DNA from: Paralichthys olivaceus
Lineage: Eukaryota > Chordata > Actinopteri > Pleuronectiformes > Paralichthyidae
Assembly (NCBI RefSeq): GCF_024713975.1
Contig: NC_091110.1
Location: 19,817,001 to 19,881,000 of the forward strand
Direction of reading: 5' to 3'
DNA: 64,000 bases
The position numbers and the translations under genes were made by a program. The number at the start of each line of letters is the position of its first letter. The stretch's first letter is position 1. The notes beneath the pieces are model-generated. The model did no database searches. It was given only the letters and a program-made list of their open reading frames with translations, and was not told the origin of the DNA. This document shows positions 14,871-25,100 of the stretch, piece by piece.

Positions 14871-15390
14871 TGTAAACTGTGAAAGGAAACGTCTAACTTG
14901 TTTTGCTCTTGTATAAATATTTAACATTTGGCTCCGGGTATATGTAACCAGCTCTGTTAACAGGATGGTTCAGATTTAGGTAACAAACATATGATCATGT
15001 ATTTAATCATTAATCGGTGGTGTCGGATCTTGAATCCATGTCGCTCTCGTCCTGACTGTTCGTTTCACGTCTCGTGTTGTACTGATCACAGACTGTTGAC
15101 GATGTTGTCAGATTCTCTGCTCAGACTCGTTCACATCAGCGACAGAGCCTCATCAGTCTTCAGGTGAGCGTTGCAGCAGCAGACAGAGGCAGAATGTGAC
15201 AAAGTTATTCTGCTGCGGAGATCATGTGTTTTAGTTTCCAGCTCATCAACACCAGCGTCCGCTCTGCAGACATCTTCATCTGTATTTTCTATGTGTGTGT
15301 CAGTGCTTTTCCACACAACTGTGTTTTCATTCTTTTGTCGGAATCGTCATCAATACACTCAATCGCTTGCAGCTCTACAATCACATGTAC

Positions 15391-15629
15391 AGTCAGTGAT
15401 CATCTTTATATACAGTCAGTGATGGTCTTTATATACAGTCAGTGATCGTCTCTATATACAGTCAGTGATGGTCTTTATATACAGTCAGTGATCGTCTTTA
15501 TATACAGTCAGTGATCGTCTTTATATACAGTCAGTGATCGTCTCTATATACAGTCAGTAATCGTCTTTATATACAGTCAGTGATCGTCTTTATATACAGT
15601 CAGTGATCGTCTCTATATACAGTCAGTGA
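15391..15629. repeat. 23-bp tandem repeat, about 10 copies
   Basis: The unit is tatatacagtcagtgatcgt plus ctt, 23 bp, repeated about ten times. The variable positions are gatcgt, gatggt or gatcat, and ctt or ctc. Several adjacent copies are identical, which suggests recent expansion or homogenisation. It lies in the apc 5' intron, left of the untranslated first exon. Confidence 0.95.
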
Positions 15630-15649
15630 TGGTCTGATGGTATCGGTGT

Positions 15650-15900
15650 TAATCGCTGTGTTAGTAGTACTGCAGTATCAGTGGTACTCACAGTATCAGC
15701 AGTACTCACAGTATTAGGAGTAACTACAATATCAGTAATACTACAAGTAGCATTGTTACTCGCAGTATCAGTAGTACTCGCAGTATCAGTAGTACTCCCA
15801 GTATAAGTAGTACTCCCAGTATCAGCATTAAGCCCAGTATCAGCAGTAATTACAAGTACCAGTGTTACTCGCAGTATCAGCAGTACTGCAGTGTTAGCTA
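15650..15900. repeat. Degenerate AGTACTCGCAGTATC tandem tract
   Basis: Imperfect repetition of a unit of roughly 18-21 bp containing agtactcgcagtatcagt, directly next to the 23-bp array. The words are related to the tactgcagta tract at 12.4-13.5 kb and to the tactacagtatatcag repeats at 16550-16610, so all three may come from one expanding sequence. Confidence 0.7.
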
Positions 15901-16121
15901 TGTTAACCAGGCTAACTGCCCCGCTATGTTAGCATCTTTTTCCAGACCAGATCCAAAACATCTGCTTTTCTCCCCCGTGTTTCAGCCCCTCTTCCTCCCG
16001 GTGCCCCCGAAGCCAGTGACCGTCACCGGTGAGTCCACTGAGCCTCCGAGCGCCGACATCCCACCACAACAAACGGACAGTGCGGAGCTAAGCTAGCGGC
16101 TAGCAGCGAGGCCGTTCTTAC

Positions 16122-17204
16122 CTTCCCGGTTCGGAGGAAACAAAGTCCGCCACAGACAGCGGCGGCTTCACGGGATCATCACCGGGGAAACACACGGTGC
16201 CGGTTAACGAGTCGCTACAGACGGAGGAGGCTTCTCATGTTTCCGGACAGAGCGGGAAAAGTTTCTCAAAGTCCGGGGAACTTTTAACTCGCTCTTATTG
16301 TTATGGAAGAACCGCTGTTGTGGACCGCCATCTTGTTTCTGTGTGTCACTGCGAGGAGAGGTACGAGTACAGTAAAGTAACGCGTTACATTACTGCGAGT
16401 ACATGTACTTAATAATACCAGAGGATCGAAGTACCCGCGACGAGACACGGGACTCTTCTCTGCTGTTTCATTTTCACACTGTGTACATTCAGTTCGTGTA
16501 TACATCAATAATAAATGCAGTTATTACAATTTAATATGGCGCTGTGACAGAGTACTACAGTATATCAGTACTACAGTATATCAGTACTACAGTATGTCAG
16601 TACTACAGTACCACAGTCAGATGAGACTACACATATAGTAGAAAAGAATACACCGGGAAGAGCATCAGAAAAAACGAAGTTTAAAATTGAAGTGAAGATA
16701 AAAATAAAAGTAAATGTATGAGTGTATCGTAAATCAAATTAAAATGAATGTAACCGACATAACTTTTAATCTTTTCAACTGATTTAGAGTTAAAGACAAT
16801 TTAAAAGTTTGTCAAACAATAAGCACAACAACAAAAAGATCATTATAATATATAATATGAACACCTCCTATACAGATACAGTCATCTGCAGAAAAACGAA
16901 ATATTATATATATATTACTACACTTAATACTGTTTTCATCAGGATATTTTAATGTTGATTTAAAAAAAAAAAATGTATTAGTATTATTTATTTGTTTTGT
17001 TTAATTTGTTAATGTCTGCTTTTATTGTGAAGGTCTCGTGTGGAAGCAGCCATCCTTATCCGGTGGTGACAAAGATGGCGGCGGCTGCTGAGGCCGTGGA
17101 CAGCTTTGTGTTTTTCGGGCGGTTGTAGTTTTTGCCGCCTGTAAACAACCGGAGAGGTCCGGTGCTGACGTCATGAGGAGCGGGTCACCGCGCAGAGTTA
17201 CCGG
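16122..17204. promoter_or_regulatory. Divergent promoter region, apc (-) and fktn (+)
   Basis: A minus-strand splice donor at 16121/16122 (GGGAAG then gtaagaac) marks the end of a probable untranslated first exon of apc, with its start near 16.3 kb. The fktn ATG is at 17205. Sequences of the YY1 type are present: gatggcggtcc read on the minus strand near 16330, and aagatggcggcggc at about 17072-17085. The stretch from about 16360 to 17018 is AT-rich with no gene visible. The two start regions are about 0.7 kb apart. The transcription starts themselves are inferred. Confidence 0.55.
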
Positions 17205-20024
17205 ATGCCTCGCGTGAACCGGTCAGTGGTTTTAACGCTGCTGGTCGTCAGCAGCTCTGTGTTCCTGCTGTTCCAGCTGCACTACTACCGGAAGTACGTC
17301 AGCAAGGTAAGGCGGAGCGTCACGTAAACAAGGAAGTGTCCTCATTTTATGTCATGCAAAGTTTGTTATGTTGAAAACGTGTCGTCACTCCTTAGAAAAA
17401 CAATCAGATTTAATCCGGACATTTTAATCTTCATTATGAAACAGGCTGGTCCTCACATCCTGAGCCGAACAGGTCACCTGACCGCCAGCGACGTCCAATG
17501 GGTGAGTCAGCATCAGTAACGTTGTACACCTGAATGGAGACAGTGTGATCAGTGGATGTTGCTGGACATTGTCTCTGTGCACATTTGTTACATGAGGACA
17601 TCTGTCACCGTCCTGGTTGTTTCCATAGTAACTGTCCTGTTTCATGTCTCTGCAGCAGACAGTGAAGAAGTTCCTGGCGTTAGCGCAGCGTTTCAGGCTG
17701 CCCATGTTTCTTGCCGACACTGCAGCGCTCACATTACTCTCCCAGGATGCTTTGCGACAGCGTGACCGGCAGGTGCGGGAGCCGCACTGCAGCTTTCTCT
17801 GCACTGATCGGCCAATCACATCGTTCGCTCTGCACGCCAACCTGTGGAAGTATGACGTGAGTAGGACGACTTCCTAACAGACCCTGAGAGACTATGACAC
17901 GTTTACCCTCATGTTTTTATACAATGTGACTTTTGTCAAATGATTTACTCACAATATACGTTTTGGTTTTTTTCTGTCAGTCTGGCTTCCTATTGGCTGC
18001 TGAGCAGAAAGGCTTCGAGGTGCTGCAGCTGCGAGGAGAGGATCCCCGATTGGCCAGTCTGGACAACTTGTCAGGAGAGGACATCCCCTTACACTTTCTC
18101 TTCCGCCTCAATGGTTACATCATCCAGGTGAGTGAGGCCACATCACCTGATGACGACTCCAAACATTTAGTGACTTCATAGAATCACAATGATGTGATGA
18201 TGTTTTGCCGCAGGTTGTATTCCTGTACGAGCGAAGCGGGAACTATCTGTGGCACGGAGCGCTTCGTCTCAAAGCTCACATGGACCGAAGCTTTGCTCCG
18301 TTTAAACTGCTGGACTACGGACGTCATGCCGGAGCCTATGACAGGTACAGCAACACGCATGAAGACACACGTCAGGATTGTTTGACTGTGGTTGAATCAG
18401 TGTCAGTAAACACTCACTTTAAAGAGTCACTGTTAATGACAACTCTACGTTTATACTGAACAATACATCATAATAAAGACAGGAAGTGGCAAATCTCCTG
18501 ATTTATTCTTAAATGATCATAAAGTAACATTCTGAGTGGGCGCCAAAATACCTATGGGTATTTTAGGCATAAAGAAAGTAGCTGTAGAAGAGAAGAAGAG
18601 ACACCTGGGGGGGGCGCCACAAAGAAGGGTCCTTATCCTCTATCCTCATCATGGTCTTCATCATTGTCCTGAGGATGAAGCAGTTCACAGTAACAGATGC
18701 CAACTTGTATTCTCTGATGTCTGAGTGTCACAGTCCTGCACTAATTAAGCATGTGTTAAATGTGCTCGCCCCCTTCAGGCCAGAGCTGGTCCTGACTGTC
18801 CTGGATGGCCTCGACATTCAAGTCCCGCGCAACGTTTCACACTTCCTGTCCGAGCAGCCACATTCCAGCTTCCTGGAGTGTCGTTACCGTGACGCCCGTA
18901 ACTTCTTGCAGGTCAGACATATATTATAAATTTGCTGATTTTTGCTGAGCTTTCAACCACATGATGAAAAGCCAGTAAGAAGATCTTGAGTCATTATTAT
19001 TTTGTTACAAAATAAAATAAGATTGAAAACTTACATTTTCTCTCTCTCTCCACTATGTGTGAACGTAGCTCTACCCTGACGACACATCTCCAACAGCGAT
19101 GGATTTTCGCAGAAAAGCAAAGTCGTTGCTTCATTTAGCCGCTCGAACGCTCAAACAACTCAACATCCCCTTCTGGCTCAGCAGCGGCACCTGTCTGGGT
19201 AACGTGCTAACTTGCTAACTTGTTGACATGATGACATAACAGCATCATAAACAGTTGTCTCGCTGCCTCTCTCGCCCCCAACAGGCTGGTTTAGGCAATG
19301 CAGTATTATCTCGTACAGTCGTGATGTCGATATAGGGATTTTTATCACAGACTTCAGGTGGGACATCATTGCAGCATTCAGAGACGCCGGACTGTCACTC
19401 AAACACAAGTTTGGAAAGGTCAGATATTTATAAAACAAAATGTTTTAATTTTGAAGAGTTGGTCTATCTTATGCTTTATTTTATTGTAGTGAAACTGTGT
19501 TTGTCTTTAAGTATTTGTTAATTTTGTTGAAGCTAATGTGTGTTTGATTTTGAAGGCTTCTTTTATTTTGAAATGCAGGTGGAGGACAGTCTGGAGCTGT
19601 CATTTATAAGTGATGATGTCAAACTGGACATTTTCTTCTTCTATGAAGACGGAGACATCGTCTGGAACGGAGGAACACAGGCGAAGAGCGGCAGGAAGTT
19701 CAAGTGAATAAAATATTAACATCAGATAAGTTGTATGACTCATCTGTCATCTGGTTTAAATATGTCCCACTTGTGTTATCGATAACCTTTTTATGTTTGT
19801 CCTCCATCAGGTACATCTTCCCTCATTTCTCACTTTGCTGGACGGAGCTCCTCGAGCTAAAAGTTCGCGTTCCATGTGAAACACTCGACTATGTGACGGC
19901 AAATTACGGTTCCTCCTGGAGCATCCCTGTGAGGACCTGGGACTGGAAGTCATCGCCTAGCAACGTGCAAGAGAATGGGGTGTGGCCTCGTGCGGAGTGG
20001 GTGGAGCTCATCCAAGTTTACTAA
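17205..20024 (+). CDS. fktn: Fukutin, ribitol-phosphate transferase
   Basis: Ten exons with consensus splice sites: 17205-17306, 17445-17501, 17656-17856, 17981-18127, 18214-18344, 18779-18911, 19069-19198, 19285-19418, 19579-19703 and 19811-20024. They encode 457 residues (human 461). Fukutin is a Golgi type II membrane enzyme that adds ribitol-5-phosphate to alpha-dystroglycan. The N-terminus has a short basic head and one hydrophobic anchor ([18 protein letters not shown]). The C-terminal half is the LicD/nucleotidyltransferase-like domain, with [10 protein letters not shown], the acidic SRDVDIGIF motif and [12 protein letters not shown]. The protein ends in IQVY as in mammals. An AATAAA lies at 20133-20138. 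The frame is intact through all exons. Identification is secure. Confidence 0.97.
18455..18530 (+). repeat. Dispersed repeat, copy 1 (fktn intron 5)
   Basis: About 75 bp that match a second copy at 22495-22568. Shared words include gacaggaagtggcaaatctc (cacaggaag... in copy 2) and aaatgatcataaagtaa. The flanks differ. This is probably a short interspersed element or a fragment of one. The fktn exons on either side are not affected. Confidence 0.75.
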
Positions 20025-20630
20025 GAGGAAACTACACAAAGATGGAAAACAAGTCAGAGACGGAAACTACGAACAACGTGGGAAAAAACAAGAAGTTGAA
20101 TTGATTTTTGTGTAAACCTCAATAACTTATATAATAAACACTAATTGTTTTATTCACACTGTTTCAATAAGTTGCTGATTAAGTCATTTAAAATATTTTA
20201 TTTTTTCGCTGACTCAGGATTTAAACACTGCCTCTGTTTCCATGGAAACCAGGGGGCATCTCGGGGGTGGTGTATCAATACCAATCACTGATCAGCTGTG
20301 AACAGAATGAAGAGTGTCATCGATGGCGACTACGATCATCAACTACTGTTGATCAGAGGATGGAAGATCCAGGTCAAAGGTCACAACAGCGTCTGTTAGT
20401 GATGCTTCAAACTTTTCTATCAGTTTAATTAGAAACTGTTCTCAGTTCAGTTCACACCTAGAGTTCAGTTCTGCACCAAATCACACACACACACACACTT
20501 CTGATCATTTACACCATGAACACGTTGTCACATGATTTTAATGTGAAATGAACTCAGGTCCCTTTAAAAAAAAAAAACTTGTGTGGACACTTTCAGAACA
20601 ACGTCAGTGTGTCAGTCCATTCAAACAAAC
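20025..20630. other. fktn 3'UTR and fktn-ufc1 convergent spacer
   Basis: The fktn 3'UTR reaches at least the AATAAA at 20133-20138. The rest has a short CA run near 20484, an A homopolymer at about 20567-20578 and no recognisable exon. The minus-strand ufc1 transcript enters from the right and has an AATAAA (plus-strand tttatt) at 20631-20636. Confidence 0.6.
20133..20138 (+). terminator. fktn poly(A) signal AATAAA
   Basis: Canonical hexamer 109 bases after the fktn stop codon, in AT-rich sequence. It is the first good candidate in the 3'UTR. Confidence 0.7.
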
Positions 20631-20636
20631 TTTATT
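20631..20636 (-). terminator. ufc1 poly(A) signal
   Basis: Minus-strand AATAAA about 128 bases downstream of the ufc1 stop, within the sequence caaactttattgac on the plus strand. Confidence 0.7.
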
Positions 20637-20763
20637 GACAACACTGCTCAGCTCCTCGCGGTGACGATCATTATAACATTCATCACAACATTAGCATCAC
20701 GTCACTTGTTCGTGTTTTGGTTCCGTTTCCAGTCAAAGGTCTTTAACGTGTTGTCCTATGACG

Positions 20764-21279
20764 TCACTCCGCCGCCTCCTCGCGCTGCCGCTCCTTGTGG
20801 AGCACGAGCCCTTTACCGATCAGATCCGGTATTTCCACCGCGAGCCACGGTCCGAGTCCCAGCGCCATGAGGTGCGCGAGCCCGAAGCGCGGCGCGTTCC
20901 GGGCCCAGAGCGGCGCGAAGTGGTCGGTGAGGCAGATCCTCCCGCCCCGGTACATCTTAGCCGTCTTCCCGTCCAGCTCGGGTACCGCCACCTCGGGCGC
21001 GGTGTCGGGGTACGTCACCGGGATGTCGAACTCCAACCGGAACTCGTAGCGTAGCAGCTCGTGGATGAACCAGCACGTGCCGGTCCACCGCGTCCCGTCC
21101 GGGTTGGACTCGAGGCGGAACCAGTCGTTGTCCGCGGCCTTGTTCTGCTCCACGAACCGGATCAGGGCCTGGTACTCCTCCTTCAGCCGCTGCGGCCACA
21201 GAGCCCGGTCCCGCGGCCCCGCCGGCGTCTTCAGCAGCGGGATCTGAGACACGGCCCTGCGCGTGGCTTCGTCCGCCAT
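20764..21279 (-). CDS. ufc1: UFM1-conjugating enzyme 1, single exon
   Basis: One uninterrupted 171-residue frame (human UFC1 167). UFC1 is the E2 that accepts UFM1 from UBA5 and passes it, with UFL1, to ER and ribosomal targets. The start MADEATRR, the middle [24 protein letters not shown] and [20 protein letters not shown] all match the family. The active-site cysteine is in [10 protein letters not shown]. The human gene has several introns and this copy has none. The coding sequence is strikingly GC-rich and CpG-rich compared with its flanks. A minus-strand AATAAA at 20631-20636 gives a 3'UTR of about 130 bases. It is head-to-head with ythdc1. The intact frame and conserved catalytic site imply a working gene. 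It may be a retrocopy or a gene that lost its introns; no poly(A) remnant or target-site duplication was seen. Confidence 0.96.
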   Translation of the reverse strand: MADEATRRAVSQIPLLKTPAGPRDRALWPQRLKEEYQALIRFVEQNKAADNDWFRLESNPDGTRWTGTCWFIHELLRYEFRLEFDIPVTYPDTAPEVAVPELDGKTAKMYRGGRICLTDHFAPLWARNAPRFGLAHLMALGLGPWLAVEIPDLIGKGLVLHKERQREEAAE

Positions 21280-22146
21280 GTTGTGTCCAAGAGTAAAGTT
21301 GAATTATTAAAAAAAATGAAGGTTTAATTGTCTTTCTCCTTTTCACAGTTAAAATAAGTTCCGTGTGTTTGAGCCGGTTCTGCTCAGCTGGGAGGAATGA
21401 CGCGGACTTCCGGTCTGTTACACCACTTCCGCCAAGACACTTTCAAAACAAAAGCATCCAGGCGCTTGGGTCGTTGCTGGACAAGTTTATTTGATAAATA
21501 AAGATTTTTTATAATGAATATGAGCTTCTTTTCTTTTCCTTGTTTATTTGCTGTTTATGGCTCTTTCCTGATCCTTACAAATCAACCCAAGACAAATAAA
21601 TGAAATACATAATAAGACATAATTTGTTATAAAATTCCATAAAAATGTTTTATTAATAAATTGAAGAAGCCAGTGAATCTAGAACCTGTTGATTAGAGTA
21701 GTGAAGTCCAGAAAATTCAAACCTCCACAGTCAGTTGTTGATCATCACAGACTTTTAAACGTAGAGAACTCTGTTCTTCACACAAGATAAAACACCCTGT
21801 TCACCCTCTTCCAAACATTCTGTACTAAAACGAGTGAAAGCTCCTTGATTCATATAAATCGTTCAAATTATTTTGTAATTTGATAAATTCTTGAACTATG
21901 TGAGGTCACACCGATGACGTATTAACTTTGTGCAGTCACGTGTCGTGGTGCTCCGTTCCAGCAGGTGGCGGTAGTTCACATTTTTCTCCCCAGAAGAAGA
22001 AGCCGCTCCAACAACAGTCTGTCCGCCATTTGCTCTCAGCTCCTCTACGTTAGTTTTTCTTATTGTTTCGTTCGTGAATTCAGATCGAACCGGTTCACCT
22101 GAACGTTCACCTGAGCACGAGGCGCGGACACGTCACAGCGGCGGTG
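21280..22146. promoter_or_regulatory. Divergent ufc1 (-) / ythdc1 (+) promoter region
   Basis: ETS-type sites (cttccgg and cacttccgcc) cluster at about 21405-21435, just upstream of ufc1. The sequence gtccgccatttg at about 22021, a YY1-type site in reverse, lies in the ythdc1 5' region. Between them, about 21480-21900 is AT-rich with no gene visible. Transcript starts are inferred. Confidence 0.5.
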
Positions 22147-25100
22147 ATGGCGGCCGACCGGCGCGAGGACAAAGGTGAGGCTTTGTTAGCCGCCGTTAGC
22201 TGTTAGCATGTGTGCTATCTTTGTTCTGATCGGACCTGATTCTGCTGCGGGTTGGTTATCGATCAGCTCATCGATCACTGGCACGTGGTCACACGAGTTA
22301 GTAGCTGGTTCCGAGTTCAGGTCTCAGTTATTGATCAGTAGCGGCTCGTGCGTGTCTCCTCGGTTCTAACGTGTCCTGTTGCGTGCATCTGTTCATTCTG
22401 CGGCTTCACGCACTTTATAAATCAACAACGTCAAACACAAACACACGCCGCGTGTTTCTGACCCGCACCGATCAACTCTGACTGCGGGTGGTTCATCAAT
22501 ACGTCATAATAAACACAGGAAGTGGCAAATCTCCTGATAATATTTTTGAAATGATCATAAAGTAAATTGTGACGTGATTTCCTTCACTTTGTACAAGAGG
22601 TCAGCTTTGAGTCAGTGTGTCATTTAATAACAGATGAATCAGTGATTCACTGTTGTGTATGACACTGGTAGTTACTTTAAACAAAGTTTGACTGTACGTG
22701 TCAGATGCTTTCGTTTCTGTAAAGTTTTATTTTGTGTGTCAGATGGAGAGCTGAATGTTCTAGAGGATCTTCTGACCGAGGCTCCAGATCAAGACGACGA
22801 GTTGTACAATCCAGAGAGTGAGAGAGACGTCAGTGACAAGAAAGGTACTACAACTACTGTTATCAGAACTGTTACTGCTCTCCCCACTGTGACTGAATCT
22901 GTGGTCATACAGTGGTTAAATAATGTCTCGTTCTCAGGAACAAAGAGGAAGAGTGAACGCTCTGACAGTCATGACCTGAAGAGGCTCCGGCCCTCGTCAG
23001 TCCATGCCCCCTCCAGATCATCCTCCAATAATAAAAGAGCCCCAGGCCCGTCTCTTTCCTCCTCTAAGAAGACGCCATCCAGCCCCCGTGGCCGACACAC
23101 CGCCAGCACCGGCTACCGACACGAATACTATGAGGAGCGAAAGAGTCGGCGAGTCTCCCGAGAGGTGACAAGGAGTCGAGGAGTAGAAGAAGCCAGACGC
23201 AGAGATGCTCAGAGAGGCCTGGAGGGTCTGAGCCAGGTATACACGCCACTGATACTGATACTACCAGTACTGCTGCTACTGTGTATTGAGTACACACAAA
23301 CACAGTGTCCAGGCTTTCAGCCAATCACATGTATTTCCTGTTTGACTACAGAAACTGCGGCGTGAAGAGCGGCCTCCGAGCCCGTCACCCCATGAGGAGG
23401 ACAACCAATCAGAGGAGGAAGTGGCAGAAGAGTATGGCTCAGAGCAGGGGTCGGGAAGCTCCTCCCCTGCTGGCTCCCACGTAGAGGAGGAGGAAGACGA
23501 GGAGCAGGAAGAAGATGATGAGGAAGAGGGCATGGAGGAAGAGGATGAGGAGGAAGAAGGAGAGAAGGACGACGAGGAAGAAGAGGAGGAGTATGAGCGA
23601 CGTGGCGGTGGCGAGGGTAACGACTATGATACTCGGAGCGAAGCTGGTGACTCACGCTCCGCCTCCTCTGTTAGTTTCTCTGACGATGGCGAGTCGGCTC
23701 GTTCAGGCTCCGCCTCAGATGCCTCAGGTAACTATGACTACAATGAATGATGCCTGTTTGTTTTCCACGAACCATCATCTATGATCTTTATCATCAATAA
23801 AGGATCAATAATCCTTTTTTCATGTGGTGGAACGTCGTAATTTAAGTTGTAACAAAGAACAAGGAGGACATGTTTCTTTTATTGTTTTTAATGAATGAGT
23901 CATTCAGTTTGTTCCTTTGCTTTTATTGTGAAAGGTTCGGAGAAAAAGCAGGAGAAGTTGTCGTCATCGGTCCGAGCTGTTCGCAAAGGGATGGAGAGTA
24001 AGGCAGCCATCTTTATTTCTCTGTGAACAATGTTTAACATGTCGTCGTTCTGAGCCACACGAAGTAACGATCTTACTATAATCAGTTTAAAGTAATCAGA
24101 TTACTTCCTCTTCCTGTGTGGTTTCAGATCCGACCAGTAAACTACGCTACATCCTGCGAGAAGCTCGCTTCTTCCTCATCAAGAGCAACAACCATGAAAA
24201 CGTGTCGTTGGCAAAAGCTAAGGTACAGCGATGCAATGATGTCACGCGTTGATTATGATGTCATCGTGTTCAGGGTTTGTGATGTAACGTGTTTATAACG
24301 ATGTCATCGTGTTTAGGGCGTGTGGTCGACGCTGCCCGTGAATGAGAAGAAGTTGAATGCAGCGTTCCGCTCAGCTCGCAGCGTCGTCCTCGTCTTCTCC
24401 GTGAGGGAAAGTGGAAAATTCCAAGGTTAAAAATAATCATTAACTTTATTGATAATTAATTTAATTCAAATTAATTTTATCTTTTTTTTTTTCCTTCACT
24501 GTGTTAAAACTTGTCTTCGTCTCATCTGTAGGTTTCGCTCGTTTGGCGTCAGAGTCTCATCATGGCGGATCTCCGATCCACTGGGTTCTTCCTGCCGGTA
24601 TGAACGCCAAGATGCTGGGCGGAGTCTTCAAGATCGACTGGCTCTGCAGGTAAACTACAACAATAATGACATCACAAAAACAACAACAATAACAACGCAA
24701 CATAACAAGCCTCCTCCTCTGTTCGTCTTCAGGAGAGAACTTCCATTCACGAAGACGTCTCATCTGTCGAACCCCTGGAACGAACACAAGCCTGTGAAGA
24801 TTGGACGGGATGGACAGGTTAGCTCGCCATTTGATTCTTCGCCATTTGATTGTCAGGTTCTGTGAGACATTGATAACGTTTGTTTTGAACTTGTTAAATC
24901 TCTTTCAGGAGATCCAACCAGACATCGGCGCTCAGCTCTGTGCCCTGTTCCCATTGGATGAGAGTGTGGACGTCCACCAGGTAGCTCGCCGCGTTCGCCA
25001 CAAACGTAGGACGCCTTCGGAGCCACGGCCTCGAGGCCGGCCACCACAACGTGAACCGGGAAGGTTAGCCAAACACCAAGCTCCTTCTCCCGCTTCCTGT

